Below, one piece after another: positions 1 to 9,649 of a DNA stretch of 39,562 nt. Location: positions 1-39,562 of the forward strand of contig JACRIO010000145.1 in assembly GCA_016220035.1 (NCBI GenBank). Direction: 5' to 3'. Both the position numbers and the translations under genes were made by a program. Positions within the stretch are counted from its first letter, which is position 1, and each line of letters opens with the position of its first letter. The stretch is from Planctomycetota bacterium. GTDB lineage: Bacteria; Planctomycetota; UBA1135; GCA-002686595. The notes beneath the pieces are model-generated. The model searched no databases. It was given only the letters and a program-made list of their open reading frames with translations, and had not been told where the DNA came from.

Positions 1-584
1 TCGATCAGGACGTGGTCCTTCGGCTGCGCGAGTTCGCGGATGGCGCGCGCGTGCAGGTCCGCGAGCACCTCGTTCACGTTGCGCACGCGACCCCACGTCG
101 CGTTGTACTCCGGCGGATCGAGGCGCGCGATCGCGTGCCGGTACTTCGAGCGCAGCGCGGCGCCGAGGCGCATGCACGCTTCGTCGCTGAGCGTCTTGCT
201 GTCGCGCACCATGCCGCCCGCGAGCGCTTTCGACTCCGCGGGCTCGAGCCGCACGGCGCACACGACGAGCGGTCCGAAATAGTCGCCCTTGCCGCACTCG
301 TCGCTGCCGACGAGCGGTGTGCTGTCCTCCGCGGGCGTGGGCGTGGGCGCTTTCTCCGCGGGCGCCGCGCCTTCGCCGACGAAGCGCTCCACGAACATCC
401 GCGCGCCCTCGCCCTGCACCACGAGCTTGCCCGATTCGTAGAAGGTCGCGACGACCCCGTCGCCCTTCGCGTTGAAGAACGCGTACGGCGCCGGCCGAAA
501 AGCGAACCCGCCGGCGGCAAGCCGCTCGCGCAGACCGCCGGCGAGCCGCGGCGAGAGTTGCACGACGATCGTCTCCTGGGCCAC
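1..584 (-). CDS. rnhC: Ribonuclease HIII, 3' end cut off by the window edge
   Basis: RNase HIII cleaves the RNA strand of RNA-DNA hybrids, for example R-loops and primers. About 194 residues are visible. Residues 1-72 look like the N-terminal TBP-like substrate-binding domain of this family (starts MAQETIVVQLSPRL). An acidic/Pro/Ala linker follows, and then the catalytic core begins with GSDECGKGDYFGPL, which carries the first two catalytic acids (D95, E96). The KGDYFGPL form separates HIII from HII. The visible part ends at KDHVLID, near the next catalytic Asp, so the C-terminal third lies outside the window. The GTG at 584 is chosen because the TBP-like domain starts there; the frame stays open upstream and there is no clear ribosome binding site. 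It diverges from the Rieske gene. Confidence 0.85.
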   Translation of the reverse strand, partial: MAQETIVVQLSPRLAGGLRERLAAGGFAFRPAPYAFFNAKGDGVVATFYESGKLVVQGEGARMFVERFVGEGAAPAEKAPTPTPAEDSTPLVGSDECGKGDYFGPLVVCAVRLEPAESKALAGGMVRDSKTLSDEACMRLGAALRSKYRHAIARLDPPEYNATWGRVRNVNEVLADLHARAIRELAQPKDHVLI

Positions 585-736
585 GCCGGGATTGTTCCAG
601 CGCGTCGGAACGGGTGCCAGTCCGGCGTTCCGTCCTCGGGCTGCGGCCGCGTGAGCGTGTACGACGCTCCACGTGCGGTCGCGGACGGCGACGAGGGCTT
701 CTCCATCGACCGGCGGCTCGCGTAGGCTCTCGCGGC

Positions 737-1099
737 GTGAGCGCGAGGTCGTTCGACACGGGACTGCGGCCGGAGGACCTCGATCGGTCGCGCCCGCGCG
801 CCGTCGAGACGCCGTGGGGCATGCTCGCGCTCTACTGCGTCGAGGGCGAGATCCTCGCGGCGCAGGCCTTCTGCCCGCACCTCGAGGGTCCGCTCTTCGA
901 GGGTTCGCTCCGCGGCGACGAGATCGTGTGTCCGTGGCACCAGTGGCGCTACTCGTTGCGCAGCGGAGCACGCGTCGGCATCGGCGCCTTGCTTTCGCCG
1001 AGCACGGGGAACGAGCTCCTCCTCGCCGACGTCCAATGCTCCGCGTCGGGCACGCTCGTGCTCTCGAATCCGCGTCGCGGTTCGCGCTCCGTGCCGTGA
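737..1099 (+). CDS. Small Rieske [2Fe-2S] ferredoxin-type protein
   Basis: A 120-residue protein made almost entirely of one Rieske domain. The cluster ligands are clear: C46-P-H48, then C65-P-W-H68, which is the CxH...CxxH pattern with 16 residues between the two halves. Such stand-alone proteins pass electrons to oxygenases or reductases in the cytoplasm; no partner enzyme is nearby, so the role is open. The GTG at 737 is preferred because it lies just before the domain. Translation from the upstream start at 614 would add an Arg-rich stretch that does not look like protein. It ends 87 bases before the CBS gene and could share a transcript with it. Confidence 0.8.
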   Translation: MSARSFDTGLRPEDLDRSRPRAVETPWGMLALYCVEGEILAAQAFCPHLEGPLFEGSLRGDEIVCPWHQWRYSLRSGARVGIGALLSPSTGNELLLADVQCSASGTLVLSNPRRGSRSVP

Positions 1100-1186
1100 T
1101 CACGCGCTCGAAGCCGACGATTTGCGCATTCCCCTCGCCCTTCGCGCGCCTCTAGAATGCCGCCCCCCGATCCCCAGGAGACTCCC

Positions 1187-2560
<1,374 letters not shown>

Positions 2561-2606
2561 GCCGAATCCGTCCGCGAAGCCGCGCGTAGGTGCCGAGCGG
2601 CGCCGC

Positions 2607-4358
2607 TCAACGCGCGAGCACGTCGAAGCCCGCTTCCTCGCGCGCTTTGCGAGCGAAGGCGGCGAAACGCGCGCGGAGCTCCTCCTCGAGCACGCGCTCC
2701 TCGTCCTCCGGGCGCGCGAGGTCGAGCTGGGTCTCGGGCGCACGGCGCGCGCCGAGTCGCACGAGCACCCATCCGAGCGCGCACGGGAAGGGACCCGCGA
2801 TCGTCCCCGGCTCCTGCTCGAAGAAGACGCGCTCGCAGATGTCGGTGTCCTGCGCCCAGTCCGTCGCTTCGCCCTCGCTGAGCAGCATGCGCAGCTCGCT
2901 CCAAGTCCGGCCGTAGAAGCGTCCGTGGTTGCGCGGCGGACGGGGGTTCTCGCCCTCGCGGGGATCGGGCGGGTCCCACCAATCGCTTTGCTCGTCGAGC
3001 AATCGGTTCCACAGCGCGAACGGGTCGATCGCCCCTTCGCGCGAACCGTTCGCGCGCCGCCGCGACCATGTGCGCGCGTTCGCATCGAGCTGGTCCTTCA
3101 GCGCCTGCGCCTTCTCGTGCGCGCGCTCCATCCCGTCCGGCAACCAACGGTGGTGCGCGATGTCGGCCGCGGAAGCGAGCAGGATCTCGACGTGCACGCG
3201 CCCGCCGCAGTGGATCCAGTTCGAGCGCTCCAAGCTGGCGACGAGCGCGGAAGGCGCGCTCGCCGTCGTGCTCGAGCGGAACGCCTCGCGCAGAACTTGA
3301 TAGTCGACCCAGGCCTCGGGGGATGGGAAGCGGCCGGCTTCGTGAGCGAGCTCCTCGAGGCTCTTCCCAGTGCGCTCCGCGCGCTGGCGCAAGTCGCCGA
3401 GCACGTGCTCACGCGCGGCACCGAGGTCCATCGCGCTCCGAGCCTCCAAGGCGACACGGACCGCGAGCACGGTCCCGAGCCAGCTCCGGGCGGCCTCGAT
3501 CTCCCACGGTTCGACCGCGTCTTCGATCTCGGGCCACAGCTCGGAGGTGCGCACGATGCGGTCGGAACAGCCTTCGTCATCGCTGTGGGCGACGAGGACG
3601 AAGCCCGGCGCGAGCCCGTCGGTCGTCGTCTCGAAGCGCGCCCGTCGAAAGAGGCGGTGACGGACCGCGTCGCGCATGCTCGCGAGCGCGTCCGGCGTCT
3701 CGCGCCGTAGCTCGAGCCAGTCGTGGCCTTCGATCGATTCGCGGACCGACTTGCGCGAGAGGTCCCGTGCGTCGCGCAACTCGAGCGCCTGGAACTCGAG
3801 CGCCTCCCAGGTCTCCTCGGGCCACTCCATCGGCGCGGCGGGGAAGAAGAGCTTGTCGAACGCGAGACCGAGCCGCAGCTCCTCGCGAAACCAATCGGAA
3901 CGTCGGTAGGTGCGGCCGATCTCCGCCTCGAGGTCGAGCGTCGGGTTCTTGTGGAGGAAGTCCTCGACCGCGCGCGCGTACTCGAGCTCGAGTTCCTCCT
4001 CGCTCACCCGTCCCGTTTCGACGAGCCGCTCGTGGGCCGCTGCGCGGGCCGCGGCGAGCGCTTGCTCGTGGGCCTCCGTTCCGTGGAACGGCGTAACGCG
4101 CTCACGCTGTTCGATCTCGCCGAGTGCGATGCGCGTCGCGAGCCGTTCGCGCTGCGCATCGATCAGGAACCACGTCTTGTGCGCTTCGAGGCGCGAACGA
4201 CACGGGCCGTAGATCAGCCAGCGCTGGATTTCCTCCTCGCTCACGCTCCGGCCGGCCATCACGATCGGCGCCCCGAGGCGCGGCGTGCGCTGCGGGAGCA
4301 GGAACCAGCCCGCGGCTCCAGCGAGCACCAGAACGAGCACGAAGACGGCGGAACGCAT
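2607..4358 (-). CDS. Membrane-anchored protein with degenerate parvulin-like (SurA/PpiC-type) domain, paralogue 1
   Basis: A protein of 583 residues. Residues 3-21 form a signal anchor (AVFVLVLVLAGAAGWFLL), so the bulk should be outside the inner membrane. A conserved IYGPCR block lies at 49-54 and is followed by long charged helices. The last ~130 residues contain QSDWWDPP, a GRFYGRTW stretch, then PGTIAGPF and LGWVLVRLGARR. The last two resemble the end of parvulin prolyl isomerases (PGxxSGPV...GxHIIKL), but the full catalytic set is not evident, so a chaperone-like role is an inference. The next gene upstream (4859-6619) is a diverged paralogue with the same blocks. The ATG at 4358 is chosen because it places the hydrophobic helix at the N-terminus; a longer frame upstream is Arg-rich and unlikely to be translated. 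Confidence 0.7.
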   Translation of the reverse strand: MRSAVFVLVLVLAGAAGWFLLPQRTPRLGAPIVMAGRSVSEEEIQRWLIYGPCRSRLEAHKTWFLIDAQRERLATRIALGEIEQRERVTPFHGTEAHEQALAAARAAAHERLVETGRVSEEELELEYARAVEDFLHKNPTLDLEAEIGRTYRRSDWFREELRLGLAFDKLFFPAAPMEWPEETWEALEFQALELRDARDLSRKSVRESIEGHDWLELRRETPDALASMRDAVRHRLFRRARFETTTDGLAPGFVLVAHSDDEGCSDRIVRTSELWPEIEDAVEPWEIEAARSWLGTVLAVRVALEARSAMDLGAAREHVLGDLRQRAERTGKSLEELAHEAGRFPSPEAWVDYQVLREAFRSSTTASAPSALVASLERSNWIHCGGRVHVEILLASAADIAHHRWLPDGMERAHEKAQALKDQLDANARTWSRRRANGSREGAIDPFALWNRLLDEQSDWWDPPDPREGENPRPPRNHGRFYGRTWSELRMLLSEGEATDWAQDTDICERVFFEQEPGTIAGPFPCALGWVLVRLGARRAPETQLDLARPEDEERVLEEELRARFAAFARKAREEAGFDVLAR

Positions 4359-4588
4359 GGGGGGCAGGGTGCATCCTATGCCCGAGCGGCCGAGACCACC
4401 GAGCGACACCTTGCGGACGTGGTGGGAAAGACGAGGTGCGCGGCGGTCCGCTTCGCGCGCCCGAACCGTACGTGCGGCGACCGGTCGAGCGGCGTCGGAG
4501 CGCGAGCTTGCGGGCGCAGGACTACGCAAGCCTCGGCCCAGCGTGAGCGGCACGGGACGGCTTCTCCGCGCGGGGACGAACGCGAGCG

Positions 4589-4618
4589 GGGTTCAGCGCG
4601 GGCTGACGCCCGCAACCC
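4589..4618 (-). terminator. Hairpin, possible terminator or attenuator
   Basis: GCGGGC (4598-4603) and GCCCGC (4608-4613) pair around a TGAC loop. An outer GGGTT/AACCC pair continues the stem after a four-base bulge on one side. No U-tract follows on either strand, so intrinsic termination is uncertain. Confidence 0.3.
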
Positions 4619-4733
4619 ACGTGCTGGTGGCTCTCGCGGAGGAGTGGGTCGCGACGGCGGACGCAATTGCCAGAACTAGGAGAGAGGCGTTGCCGAGCCA
4701 AAGGCACACATGAGGGTGCTACCGCATCCCTGA

Positions 4734-4779
4734 CCCCGGGCAGACCATGGCCGGAGGACCGGCCATGGTCTGCCCGGGG
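4734..4779. repeat. Perfect 21-bp inverted repeat with 4-base loop
   Basis: The left arm 4734-4754 (begins CCCCGGGCAGACC) and the right arm 4759-4779 are exact reverse complements around AGGA. It lies 80 bases past the stop of the minus-strand gene ending at 4859. On the plus strand the right arm is followed by TTCTAGTTTCCTC, which is mildly T-rich; on the minus strand no T-tract follows. It could be a terminator, but the length and perfection of the arms also fit a small dispersed palindromic (REP/REPIN-like) unit. No second copy is seen in this window. Confidence 0.7.
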
Positions 4780-4858
4780 TTCTAGTTTCCTCTCAGCTCC
4801 GAGCAACTGGTGTCGCGCGGAATCCTGGCGCGGCGCGAGGACTCTCGGATGTAGGAGC

Positions 4859-6619
4859 TCAGCGCGGTTTCGTCGTTCTCTCGGCAGCCTCGACGGCCGT
4901 GCACGAGTAGCGCCGGAACGACTCGTCGAGGAAGTCCACCTCGATCGCCCCGCGCTGTCCTTCCACTCGCGGGTCCAGGGGATGGGTAGGCGGGGTCCGG
5001 TTCACGAGCCGCACGAGGCACCAGCCGTAGGCATGCGGGTACGGGCCGCCGATCGTCCCGGGCGCGAGGTCGAAGAGGATCGCGTCCATGAGCGCGGAGC
5101 CCCGGACCCACAGGTCGTAGCGCGAGAGTTCGAGGTGCTCGAGGAGGTTCGAGTGGTCGAGTGCTCCGAAGCGGCCCTTGTTCTTCGTGCGCACCGTGGG
5201 ATCCATGGGCACGCCGGGGGTCGCGGGCGGATCCCACCAGTCGCTCTGGGTGTCGACGAGCACGCGCCACTGCTCCGCGGGTTCTTTCGCGCTCGCTTCG
5301 TGCGCAGCGAGCGCGCGTTCGTTCTCGCGCAGGCTCGCGAGGAGCTCCTCGGCGCGAAGTCGGGCGTTCGCACGGCCTCCGAGCTTCCACCGAGCGTTCG
5401 CGAAGTCCCACGCGGACACGAGGAGCACCTCCGCGTCGAACGTGGCCCCACCATGGCGGGCGTTCACGCGCGGGACGTGATCGAGCAGTGCCTGCGCGGG
5501 CTTTTCGAGCGTCGACCCCGCGAGGATCGCCGAGTGTTTCTTCTGGTAGGTGCAGATCAGCGAGTAGAACTCGAAGAAGCTCTCCGGCGAAGGGAAGCGC
5601 TGCTGTTGGACCGCGTAGGCTTCGAGGGAGGGGACGAACTCCTGGAGCTGGCCGCGCAACGCGCCGAGCGCGTCGTCGAGCTCCTTGGGGGTGAGCGCGA
5701 GTCCTTCCTTCGCGAGCGCGGCACGCGTTGCGACGGCGGTGCGCCAGAACTCGCGGGCGGAGTCGACCTCCGCGGGATCGACGCTGCTCGCGATCGACCG
5801 CCACAGGTCGACCGTGGGCACGCTCCACGTCCCCGGACCCTGTGGATCGTCCGCGACGAGCGCGTCCACGCCACCTGGGCTCGCGAACGACGTCACGAAG
5901 TGTTCGTCGGCATACAGATGATCGCGGACGATCTGGCGCACGACGCCCTGGTATTGCGGATCGATCGAGCCGTCCGCGAGCTTCCAAGGCGTCTTCCAAC
6001 GCTCGTACTCGCCGCCGAAACGCGCTCGCAGCGCGTCGAGCGTGGTCGCGGGGCGCTGAGCTTCGTCGGCGGCGAGGAACGCCCGATCGAAGACGATCGC
6101 CCAGCGCAGTTGCGACCGGAACGCGGCCTCGGTGCGGAACGATCGCCGCATCTCGATCGAAGCGTCCAGCTCCGGAGCGCGCTCCTTGAAGTCCGCCTTC
6201 GTCCGCGCGACCTCGCGATCGACCGCGGGTTCGACCGCGAACCACTCCGCGCGCAGGCGCGCGAGCTCCTCCACACGGAAACCGGCCGCGAGGCGCGCGC
6301 GTTCGTGCGCATCGAGGGACGGCTGGCTCGCCGCTCGTTCCGCCGCCCGTGCATTCGCCCGATCTTCGGCGCGACGCGCGAGCTCCTTCTCGATCACGCG
6401 CTGGAGCTTCGCCTCCTCGAGGCTCTGCCGGCACGGCCCGTAGAGGATCCAAAGGGCCTGCATCTCGCGGCTGACCTGCCGACCGGCGAACTCGAAAGCC
6501 TCGAGCTTGGGGCCGGCGGCGAGATCGAAGGGATCCACCTCCAACTTCGGCGTCGAGGGAGCTTGCGCCGACCCGAGCACCGCTGCAGCGACGAACACGC
6601 CGAGGAACATGCTCCCCAT
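4859..6619 (-). CDS. Secreted protein with degenerate parvulin-like domain, paralogue 2
   Basis: A protein of 586 residues. It starts with a short signal peptide (MFLGVFVAAAVLGSAQA; cleavage after AQA at about residue 20 is plausible). It shares with the 2607-4358 product the blocks GRQVS / ILYGPCR (46-64), TQSDWWDPP, NKGRFGALDHS and PGTIGGPYPHAYGWCLVRL. The middle is helical and variable. The C-terminal block resembles the end of parvulin isomerases, but the isomerase residues are not clearly kept, so this may be a peptide-binding or chaperone protein of the envelope. The ATG at 6619 is used; a second ATG at 6610 is nearly as good and would not change the signal peptide much. It starts 45 bases after the GT2 gene ends and is probably co-transcribed with it. 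Confidence 0.7.
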   Translation of the reverse strand: MGSMFLGVFVAAAVLGSAQAPSTPKLEVDPFDLAAGPKLEAFEFAGRQVSREMQALWILYGPCRQSLEEAKLQRVIEKELARRAEDRANARAAERAASQPSLDAHERARLAAGFRVEELARLRAEWFAVEPAVDREVARTKADFKERAPELDASIEMRRSFRTEAAFRSQLRWAIVFDRAFLAADEAQRPATTLDALRARFGGEYERWKTPWKLADGSIDPQYQGVVRQIVRDHLYADEHFVTSFASPGGVDALVADDPQGPGTWSVPTVDLWRSIASSVDPAEVDSAREFWRTAVATRAALAKEGLALTPKELDDALGALRGQLQEFVPSLEAYAVQQQRFPSPESFFEFYSLICTYQKKHSAILAGSTLEKPAQALLDHVPRVNARHGGATFDAEVLLVSAWDFANARWKLGGRANARLRAEELLASLRENERALAAHEASAKEPAEQWRVLVDTQSDWWDPPATPGVPMDPTVRTKNKGRFGALDHSNLLEHLELSRYDLWVRGSALMDAILFDLAPGTIGGPYPHAYGWCLVRLVNRTPPTHPLDPRVEGQRGAIEVDFLDESFRRYSCTAVEAAERTTKPR

Positions 6620-6664
6620 GCTATGCGCGCTCCGCCCAGGCGTGGAGGCGGTCCTCGCGCGCGT

Positions 6665-8083
6665 TCAACCGCGCACGAAGCTCTTGAGCGACATCCCGCC
6701 GACCCAGGCGAAGCTCGCGAAGAAGAGCACGAGGAACGGAAGCGTCCCCCACAGCTCGAGCTCCACCGCGCCGAGGATGGCCCACGCGAACCATGCGGCG
6801 AGCAGCAGTTCGACACCGGGGAGGCCCTTCCAGATCGCGCGGTAGGTCTTCGAGCGACCGTCGCCCTTCTTCGGCGTGCGCACGAACACGCCGGTGCCGG
6901 GAAGCAGGCCCTCGATCACGGCGCGCGTCTGGCTGACGCACATGCCGATGCCGAGCACGATCGCCGCGACGATGTCGCTGACGCGTCGCGCGAGCGGTCG
7001 GCCGATCGCGCGCTGGCTCTGTTCGTAGAACATCACGACCGAGAGCGTGCAGACGAAGAACATGCCCACGTGCATCCACGCCGGATAGTCGGGCATGTTG
7101 CGGATCGCGAGCGGCATCAACAGGGCCAGCAGGAGCACGCACGGATAGCCGACGTTGCCCGTGAGGTGCGCGAGCGCCTCCAACTTCACGGCGAGCGGCT
7201 CCTTCGACGTGATGATGCGCCAACCGAGCTTCTTGAACACCTGCACGCTGCCCTTGGCCCAGCGGTGCTGCTGCGACTTGAACGCGGCGATGTCGGGCGG
7301 GACCTCCGCCGGCGCGACGACCGTCGGCGCGTAGACGAACTTCCAGCCCGTGAGCTGCGCGCGGTAGGAAAGGTCGAGGTCCTCCGTGAGCGTGTCGTGC
7401 TCCCACCCGCCGGCCGAATCGATCGCAGCGCGGCGCCACACGCCCGCGGTGCCGTTGAAGTTGAAGAAGAGGCCGGAGTCGTGCCGAACCTTGTGCTCGA
7501 TCACGAAGTGTCCGTCGAGCAACGTGGACTCGGCGCGCGTGAGCAGGTTGTCCTCGCGATTCGCGTGGCCCCAGCGCGCCTGCACCATGCCCACCTTCGG
7601 ATCGGCGAAGGACGGCATGAGTCGGCGCAGGAAGTCGGGCGCGGGCACGAAGTCCGCGTCGAAGATGCACACGAACTCGCCGCGTGCCTGGAGCAGGCCG
7701 TGGTCGAGCGCTCCAGCCTTGAAGCCCTTGCGATCGGTACGCCGGATCACGCGCGCGTGGAGCCCGCGCTCGACGAGCAGGGCGACCTCGGCCTCGACGA
7801 TCGAACGCGTTTCGTCGTTGGAGTCGTCGAGCACCTGGATCTCGAGGCGCTCCCGGGGCCAGTCGAGCTCGCCCGCGGCCTGGATCAAGCGCGCGGCCAC
7901 CGTGCGCTCGTTGAAGACGGGGAGCTGCACGGTCACGCGCGGCGCGTCGTGCGGGACGTCGAGGAGCACGCCCGCGTCCTCCCATCGGAAGCGGGCGAGC
8001 ATCGCCACTCGGTGCACTCCATACACGGCCAGGAGGCCGAGCGTGGCGGCGTAGGCGGGGAAGACGATCGTTTCGAGTTCCAC
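6665..8083 (-). CDS. Membrane GT2 glycosyltransferase, cellulose synthase-like
   Basis: A processive-type family 2 glycosyltransferase of 472 residues that should use a nucleotide sugar at the cytoplasmic face of the membrane. Visible motifs, numbered from the GTG at 8083, are LDDSND with D86/D87, FDADF (D142, D144) for metal and UDP binding, TEDLD (233-237) with the catalytic base, and QQHRW (271-275) for the acceptor or product. An N-terminal membrane helix (about 6-28) and several C-terminal helices flank the catalytic domain. The product is unknown; beta-glucan or glycolipid synthesis are both possible. The GTG at 8083 gives the usual VFPAYAATL start. An ATG at 8203 would add 40 residues without family features. 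The neighbouring acyltransferase, DUF72 and parvulin-like genes suggest an envelope gene block. Confidence 0.85.
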   Translation of the reverse strand: MELETIVFPAYAATLGLLAVYGVHRVAMLARFRWEDAGVLLDVPHDAPRVTVQLPVFNERTVAARLIQAAGELDWPRERLEIQVLDDSNDETRSIVEAEVALLVERGLHARVIRRTDRKGFKAGALDHGLLQARGEFVCIFDADFVPAPDFLRRLMPSFADPKVGMVQARWGHANREDNLLTRAESTLLDGHFVIEHKVRHDSGLFFNFNGTAGVWRRAAIDSAGGWEHDTLTEDLDLSYRAQLTGWKFVYAPTVVAPAEVPPDIAAFKSQQHRWAKGSVQVFKKLGWRIITSKEPLAVKLEALAHLTGNVGYPCVLLLALLMPLAIRNMPDYPAWMHVGMFFVCTLSVVMFYEQSQRAIGRPLARRVSDIVAAIVLGIGMCVSQTRAVIEGLLPGTGVFVRTPKKGDGRSKTYRAIWKGLPGVELLLAAWFAWAILGAVELELWGTLPFLVLFFASFAWVGGMSLKSFVRG

Positions 8084-8668
8084 GGAGGCGGTGACGAAGC
8101 TCCTCGGGCTCCGCTCTTCCCCATCGGCCGGCGCGTGCGTGAAAAGCGCGAAAGGGCCGCGCGGCTTTGGGGGGCAAAAAGGATAACGACCGGCGGGGGG
8201 CATGTCAGGTGTGCTGTTTCGGATGCGTCCGGGCCCGAGTTCGCAGGGCGATGGGCGGCCAGGTCGCCTGGTCGCGGACTCGGCGTGACGAGGTTCGCAG
8301 GCGCAAGGAAACGAACACGCGAGTGATCGGCCCCGGGATCCGGGGAGGTCACGGGCGGTCGTCGGGAGGTTGCTTTCGGCCCCGGGCTGGATCGGGAGCC
8401 GTCCGTCGTCGGAAGTGGGCCGTCTTCCGACCGCGGTTCGGTGAGTTCGCGCTCTGGGGGGCGGAGCCTTTGGGCGGCGCAACGCGACCCCCGGCGCGCT
8501 GCGCATCCAACGGAGCTGTACCCGTCGGAGGTCGACACCGAACCCTGCGGATTGCGACCGCGAGCCGCGGGGCTCGTCGGGGTCGCAGTTCCTGCCCCGC
8601 CCCCATCCTCCGCCGCCTGCCACGCACGAAGGTCGATCTGTCGAGCGCGGCCTCCGCGATCGAACCGC
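8084..8668. other. Intergenic gap upstream of the GT2 gene
   Basis: No gene is supported in this gap, apart from a possible N-terminal extension of the GT2 product up to 8203. It holds a nested hairpin at 8553-8587 and should carry the GT2 promoter. No clear -35/-10 pair is seen. Confidence 0.55.
8553..8587 (-). terminator. Nested hairpin downstream of the DUF72 gene
   Basis: TGCGACC (8553-8559) pairs with GGTCGCA (8581-8587), and inside it CGAGCC (8561-8566) pairs with GGCTCG (8571-8576) around GCGG. It lies about 80 bases past the DUF72 stop and may end that transcript. No U-tract is present. Confidence 0.4.
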
Positions 8669-9583
8669 TCAGAACAGCCGCTGCTGACCCTCGATCCGCG
8701 TCGTCGCGCGCAAGTGCGGGAAGCTCTCGACCAACTCGAGCGGCGCCGCGTGAGCGACCCCGTCGAGCAGGAAGAGGATGTCGAGCGCGTTCGCGACCGC
8801 CTTCCCGGAGAAGTGGTTGTTCGTGACGATCACGGTCTCGTCGTGCTGGCTCGCGATGCGCCGCGCGCGCGCGACGATCGGATCGAGCTCCTCACGCGAG
8901 TACAGGTAGTCGTACTTGTCGTCGCGCTCGGCTTCGTGATGGAACCAACTCGCGCTGTTGCGACCGTGCAACCGCAGGTAGCCGATCGGCCCCGTGGATT
9001 CGTGCCACGTGGGTGGGTGGTTCCACGCCGGCGGCAAGTCGATGTGCGCGAGGGAATACGAGAGTCCGCGCAGCACCGCGAGCGCCGGCGGCGTGAACCA
9101 CGAGGTGTGACGTAGCTCGAGCACGAGCGGCAGCTCGGAGAAGAGCCCGTGCAGACGGCCGAGACGGCGCACCTCGCTCTTGCCGTGCAAGAACGTCACG
9201 GGGAACTGCACGAGGATCGCGCCGAGCCGACGTGAACGGACGATCGGCTCGATGCCCTCACGGAACGAGCGTGCCTTCTCGACCCAGGCGTCGTCGAGCT
9301 CCTCGGGCACGTGTGTGAAGTCGCGCAGGAGCTTCACGTAGAAACGGAATGCGGGCCGTTCGGCGACGAGTTGCACCCAGCGCTCGGCATGCTCGCGCCG
9401 CGGCATTCCGTAGAAGCTGCTGTTCACCTCGATGCAGTCGAAGAAGCGCGCCAAGTGGGCCAGCGGGTGGAAACCGTGCGGCTTGCTCGCGGGGTAGACG
9501 CGCCCTTCCCAATCGGGATAAGACCAACCCGCGGGACCCACATGGATGCGGCGTGTCGTCGGGCCTCGTCGTTCTGCCTGCAT
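8669..9583 (-). CDS. DUF72 family protein (YecE-like)
   Basis: A protein of 304 residues that fits the DUF72 family, a TIM-barrel group of unknown reaction. Typical features are the opening HVGPAGWSYPDWEGRVYP, the FDCIEVNSSFYG block, then FYVKLLRDFTH, ILVQFPVTF, LVLELRHTSWF, a YLRLHGR motif near residue 200 and a late VIVTNNHFSGKAVANA. These are the expected conserved blocks in order, so the family call is firm even though the function is not known. The ATG at 9583 has GGAG about ten bases upstream. The gene starts 66 bases after the acyltransferase gene ends, on the same strand. Confidence 0.85.
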   Translation of the reverse strand: MQAERRGPTTRRIHVGPAGWSYPDWEGRVYPASKPHGFHPLAHLARFFDCIEVNSSFYGMPRREHAERWVQLVAERPAFRFYVKLLRDFTHVPEELDDAWVEKARSFREGIEPIVRSRRLGAILVQFPVTFLHGKSEVRRLGRLHGLFSELPLVLELRHTSWFTPPALAVLRGLSYSLAHIDLPPAWNHPPTWHESTGPIGYLRLHGRNSASWFHHEAERDDKYDYLYSREELDPIVARARRIASQHDETVIVTNNHFSGKAVANALDILFLLDGVAHAAPLELVESFPHLRATTRIEGQQRLF

Positions 9584-9649
9584 CGCCTTGCGCTCCGCGC
9601 CGATCGTACTCGGCCGCGGTTCAGCGCGCTCGACGGGACCCGCGCGCGA

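Larger units (their letters stand above)
4359..4858. other. 500-base gap between the two parvulin-like paralogues
   Basis: No convincing gene is seen. The gap holds two hairpins: a 21-bp perfect inverted repeat (4734-4779) and a weaker one at 4589-4618 (GCGGGC TGAC GCCCGC core with GGGTT/AACCC outside). Both lie downstream of the 4859-6619 gene and upstream of the 2607-4358 gene, so they could attenuate or end transcription between them. Open frames across the gap are Arg-rich and have no family features. Confidence 0.6.

Noticed and set aside
2595-2608. Palindrome GAGCGGCGCCGCTC at the end of the first parvulin-like gene
   Set aside because: It overlaps the stop codon, has no loop and no T-tract; at this GC level short palindromes are common.
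4667-8326. Very long plus-strand open frame (over 1200 codons)
   Set aside because: It lies opposite the parvulin-like and GT2 genes. Its product is His/Arg/Glu-rich without domains, as expected from antisense reading of GC-rich genes.
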